64,000 nt of DNA from contig JAKUHH010000061.1 of the NCBI GenBank assembly GCA_022701365.1, positions 62,001 to 126,000 on the forward strand, in the 5' to 3' direction. Position 1 is the first letter of the stretch; the number at the start of each line of letters is the position of its first letter. The notes beneath the pieces are model-generated. The model was not told the origin of the DNA. It was given only the letters and a program-made list of their open reading frames with translations, and did no database searches. Source of the DNA: Mycocentrospora acerina. Taxonomy: Eukaryota; Ascomycota; Dothideomycetes; Pleosporales. Positions 60,671 to 64,000 of the stretch are shown piece after piece. The position numbers were made by a program, and so were the translations under genes.

Positions 60671-60716
60671 GTTTCATGGTGTCGTCCGAATCCGGTCGTC
60701 ACGCGCACAAACACGG

Positions 60717-61177
60717 CACGCCTAACCTGAATCTGCAGGCTTCTGGTCTCTTTATTCCGAGGTGTCGAATGGTATGGTCGCTGAGTGGGCAGGAGGATAA
60801 ATCGGCAACAAATACGAAGTAAATAATGAAGCCGTTTATGTTGCATTTCTTCTGTTCAAGTGGTTGTTGACGAATCGATTCGTAATCTTTGATTCATGAG
60901 CTTACGTAAAGTCGAAGTAAATCAATGAATGGACGCTAACTTATTTAATAGAAGTTGGTACAGCGGGGTAGGATGATCTAATCGCATAATATTTCCTAGC
61001 CAGAGAGAAGAGATTTAAAGAGAGGGGCAGACTCCAATGCTATCCACTGATCTGCCGCATCTTCCGGGACCTCGGCAAGTCTTCGTAATGCAGGCGGAGT
61101 TTGCAGTACATAAACCTCGGCCAATCCATCTGCACCAGGAGACTCAATAGATCATCACCTACGCCATTATTGCTATA
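60717..61177 (+). promoter_or_regulatory. Upstream region of the dioxygenase gene
   Basis: Normal composition. This must contain the promoter and 5' UTR of the gene at 61,178. No clear TATA box or factor site could be placed. Confidence 0.4.
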
Positions 61178-62586
61178 ATGACTACAAACCTCCTAGACTC
61201 GAGCACAGCTGCCACTGATGAACCGCTCCAGACATCGTTCCCTGGTATTCCTCCTTTTCCAGATGGATTTCCAACTGCCCCACTCCTCCGCATCTCGCTT
61301 CAGAAGCTTCTTGAATCACAGAAGGCAGAAGAAGAAAGATTATGGCAAGCTAGTCGTGATCTTGGATTTTTTTACATAGACTTGCGAACTACTCAGTTTG
61401 GTGGTTTGTTAGACGGAGTAGACAATGATGACTCAAATAGGGATAGTATTGATGGTACGGTCCTGCTCCAAGATGTGAACGACCTCTTTCAAGTCCAGGA
61501 GGAGTTCTTTAAGCTACCGTATGAGGAGAAGCAACAATATGATTTGATAGACAAAGGAAGCTATTTCGGGTGAGAGAAACCTCTGGCATCAAGATACATG
61601 TTTGCTATGAAGCTTGACTAAACTTCAACCAGGTATAAGGGTTATGGATCAGGCTTTATAGATAAGAAGTGAGTCTTGTCCCAATTTCACGTCAACAGAG
61701 ATTTTGACATGCCTCATTATAGCGGTACACCAGATAGAAACGAGTTTTACAATGTATGTCGCCTTTTAATCCCCTCTCCTATTTTCTATTTACCTTTTGA
61801 CAAACTCAGATTTCGAAAGATGACATTCTCGCCCAATCCTCGCCACTCCCAGCTCCATTAATCTTAGCACCTCACCGACCACTCCTCTCCTCGTTCATAA
61901 ACCAGTCTCACTCCCTTGTCACCCTCATCCTGTCTATCTTGACCTCACGGCTCGGACTACCATCAAACTCACTGAGCTCTCTGCACCGCTTATCCGCGAT
62001 TTCTGGCGATCAAGTCCGCTTTATCCGGACCCCTCCACAACCAATTGATGATCAAATTGTTTCCTTAGGGGAACACACAGACTTTGGAAGTGTGACGATA
62101 CTTTTCAATCAGGTAGGAGGACTTCAGGTACAGTTGCCGCGGGATGTCACAGTTATGAGACCTGATAGCGTAGATGGACCGCAACAGCATCAAGAGCAGA
62201 AGCACGATGGAGGATGGGCATACGTCCGCCCGCTACCGGGACATGCTATTGTTAATTTAGGCGATGCCCTCGTGAAATTTACGGCCGGTATCCTGAGGAG
62301 TAATATCCACCGTGTTGTATCGCCTCCTGAGGAGCAGGCCTCCCTTACACGGTATAGTCTAGTCTACTTTTCTAGACCAGAAGACCAAGTTATCTTAAGA
62401 CCCCTACAGAGTGCTTCGATAATTAGAGAAGCATTGCGCAAGACAAAGACGTGTGAAGATATGAAGCAGGAAGAGCCAATTACAAGCAAGGAATGGATAC
62501 TCAGAAGAGGTCTGGGAAGTAGGACTGTTGGGAATTGGGAAAAGAGTCGAGGCACTGAGAGTGCAGTGCCTGCGGCTGTCATTTGA
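61178..62586 (+). CDS. 2-oxoglutarate/Fe(II) dioxygenase, isopenicillin-N-synthase-like
   Basis: A spliced gene: exon 1 61,178-61,569, intron GTGAGA-CAG; exon 2 61,633-61,668; exon 3 about 61,738-61,753; intron 61,754-61,809; exon 4 61,810-62,586. The middle intron is taken as 61,669-61,737 (TAG acceptor, 69 nt); an earlier CAG at 61,698 would make it only 30 nt, which is unlikely. The product is about 406 residues. The N-terminal DIOX_N part reads FPTAPLLRISLQKLL, LWQASRDLGFFYIDL and FFKLPYEEKQQYDL. Splicing joins SYFG, YKGYGSGFIDKK, NEFYN and ISKDDIL. The catalytic domain has the iron ligands His and Asp in EHTDFGSVTILF (about 237 and 239) and His in RSNIHRVVSP (about 315), and the 2-oxoglutarate-binding Arg-x-Ser in TRYSLVYF (about 329-331). 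All are intact. The substrate is unknown; no biosynthetic cluster is visible here. Confidence 0.9.
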
Positions 62587-62870
62587 AGCCCAAACTCGAA
62601 TGTTTTAAAAAGACATATATATCTTTTCCTCATAATTCAATTTTTAGGCTACTCAATTGTAACCTGTTAAACATCTTAGTATTTATTGCAAAGTTTAAAA
62701 ATAAACCTATTGTTTGATCTTTGTTTGCTAGCGTTAAGACAGTAAAACTGTTACTCTATAAAAGAATACTCAAATAAGAAAAGAGATGTTATTTAATTGA
62801 TGTATGTCATATTAATATACAGTACTAGGTCAAAAGTCTTGTCGCAGTAACGCTTAGGCCTTATGCCCTC
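62587..62870. other. Downstream flank of the dioxygenase gene
   Basis: The 3' UTR and spacer before the next transposon. The change to AT-rich DNA starts near 62,640. Confidence 0.4.
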
Positions 62871-64000
62871 GCGAACTCTAAATCATACACTCTAAATTTA
62901 ACTACCTCTACACTACTAATATAAGAGCTTATAGTTCTAATATTTCTGCTAATTATTTGCTAAATTATAAGTTGTTAGATTGCTAGCGCAATAGGATAAT
63001 TGCAGCTATTAAGGCTAGTGCAGGAACGCGCAAAGTTGCAGCTTAGTTTAATATGTTGTAGCACACTATACAGCACATAATTAAGAGATAGAATACAGAT
63101 AGATCTTTAACTACTAAGGCTTAGTCTAGCTGCTTAGCTACTCTATTATATTATAAGAAGTGTCTATTATTTAAGATAGTAAAAAAGTACCCTAAAATTA
63201 AATATATAGAGCTCTTAAAATAGGCTAGGTTCTGTCAATCTAGCTAGACTACTAATTATATTTTAAAGAGTACTATATACTAAGCACTTACAGCAAAGGG
63301 ATTACAGAACTATAGAGCAAAATAGCGCCTTAAAATTAACTTAAATATAGCTTAACTTTACTAAAAATACTATAACTAATTAAAGGGTTTTAACTATAAA
63401 AGCATAACTATTAAGTTTAGTAATAAGTATAGTATTATTTAAAGCTTAAGTCACTCTACTAAGTAGGTTTCTTACTACTCTAGTAAGAAATTTAAGTATA
63501 AGATAGTTAATAAAAAGACTACTTTATATAGGCAAGCTTAGATAGTTAAGGCTATAATTTAAGTAACTCTAAGGGGTTATATTAGCAGGAGTCCTCTAGT
63601 ATTAATAACCTGCAATAGCACCTTACTACATAATAGTTATACAACGTTTAGCTACTATTAGGCTCTTAAAGAGGGACTTATTTATTAGTATAAGCTTAGT
63701 AAGAAGTTAATATAAGATAATATAAAAGTTTATACAGCAAAAGTTATAAAAGAGTAGTTAAAAAATTATAAGATTTAGATAATTAAACAACTTCTTTACT
63801 CTTCTAATCTTAACTCTATTAAGTATATATAGTAGGCTCTTAAAAAGATGCTTTATAAGCTCTATCTTAAGTTTAATTAGTTAGGTAATACTTAGAAAGA
63901 GTAGGATTAATTTTGTAAAGTCTTAAAGGAGGCATAGTTAGCTATACTTAATATATTAATTAGGAAGCTAATTTACTTAATGCTAAAGCAATTAGAAGTA
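62870..64000 (+). mobile_element. Tc1/mariner-type transposon relic, cut by the right window edge
   Basis: The plus strand carries a readable DDE_3 (Tc1/mariner) transposase frame with RIP-type stops. The N-terminal helix-turn-helix part is near 62,960-63,110 (NRIIAAIKASAGTRKVAA). Near 63,715-63,745 it reads QDNIKVYTAK for the second catalytic Asp block (QDNAPxH). Near 63,800-63,830 SSNLNSIKYI stands for SPDLNPIE, the third catalytic Asp now read as Asn. Near 63,850-64,000 it reads MLYKLYLKFN and IRKLIYLMLKQLEV as in the family's C-terminus. The last 10-20 codons and the right inverted repeat lie outside the window. The left repeat is not definable without its partner. Confidence 0.75.

Larger units (their letters stand above)
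55286..60716. mobile_element. Probable second Fot1-like DNA transposon, split by nested LTR elements
   Basis: The ends at about 55,286-55,329 and 60,671-60,716 are inverted copies of the 44-bp repeat of the element in block 1, sharing GTGCGCGTGA and GAATCCGG/TCGAGTGACGCC-type blocks. TA precedes the left end; the right end is followed by CA, so the target duplication is imperfect. Removing the nested LTR elements (55,772-59,351) leaves about 1.85 kb, right for Fot1. Sequence inside the left end also resembles block 1 (ATATTAATTAA in the same place). I could not read transposase motifs in the remnant. Confidence 0.5.

Noticed and set aside
61669..61698. A 30-nt intron in the dioxygenase gene
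   Set aside because: It is shorter than spliceable fungal introns; a 69-nt alternative ending at a TAG also keeps the frame and gives a better family match.

Overview
The window looks like a chromosome piece from a filamentous ascomycete (Pezizomycotina; a Dothideomycete is my guess, held loosely). The genes have short GT-AG introns of about 50-85 nt. Families typical of these fungi are present: an RTA1-like membrane protein, a SnoaL-like secreted protein and an isopenicillin-N-synthase-like dioxygenase. Gene islands of ordinary base composition alternate with long, extremely AT-rich blocks made of transposons. In those blocks glutamine, arginine and tryptophan codons have become stops, and cysteine and histidine codons have become tyrosine. 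That is the pattern expected from repeat-induced point mutation (RIP, CpA to TpA).

Layout. Island 1 (1-6.6 kb) holds the 5' part of an RTA1-like gene, a mitochondrial-type class-III aminotransferase, a conserved hypothetical gene on the opposite strand, and a pseudogene of a zinc-type alcohol dehydrogenase/enoyl reductase. Block 1 (6.66-23.7 kb) is a four-layer nest: a Fot1/pogo DNA transposon interrupted by a chromovirus (Ty3/gypsy with chromodomain), which is interrupted by a second copy of the same chromovirus, which carries a young 195-bp solo LTR. Most of these junctions are proven by target-site duplications. Island 2 (24.5-33.3 kb) has a formate/nitrite transporter pseudogene, a large ankyrin-repeat gene, a small secreted SnoaL-like gene with two introns, and a GC-richer stretch without a recognisable gene. 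Block 2 (33.35-53.9 kb) holds a second chromovirus family (37,066-44,407) and a further copy of the first family in the opposite orientation (44,673-52,886), which contains about 119 perfect TAC repeats. Island 3 (53.9-55.3 kb) holds one intact four-exon gene for a small ABM-domain monooxygenase. Block 3 (55.3-60.7 kb) is another nest of about four layers, probably inside a second Fot1-like element. Island 4 (60.7-62.8 kb) has a 2-oxoglutarate/Fe(II) dioxygenase gene. The right edge runs into a decayed Tc1/mariner transposon.

The most unusual signal is an accessory module shared by the two chromovirus families. Between pol and the 3' LTR, on the strand opposite to gag-pol, each carries a coding relic with the same cysteine pattern (C-x2-C-x14-C-x6-C-x2-C-x6-C-x2-V). 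In each the motif is followed directly by an intron-donor-like GTAAGT. Otherwise the window shows genes surviving as small islands between RIP-silenced transposons, with two genes at island edges (dehydrogenase and formate/nitrite transporter) already lost.
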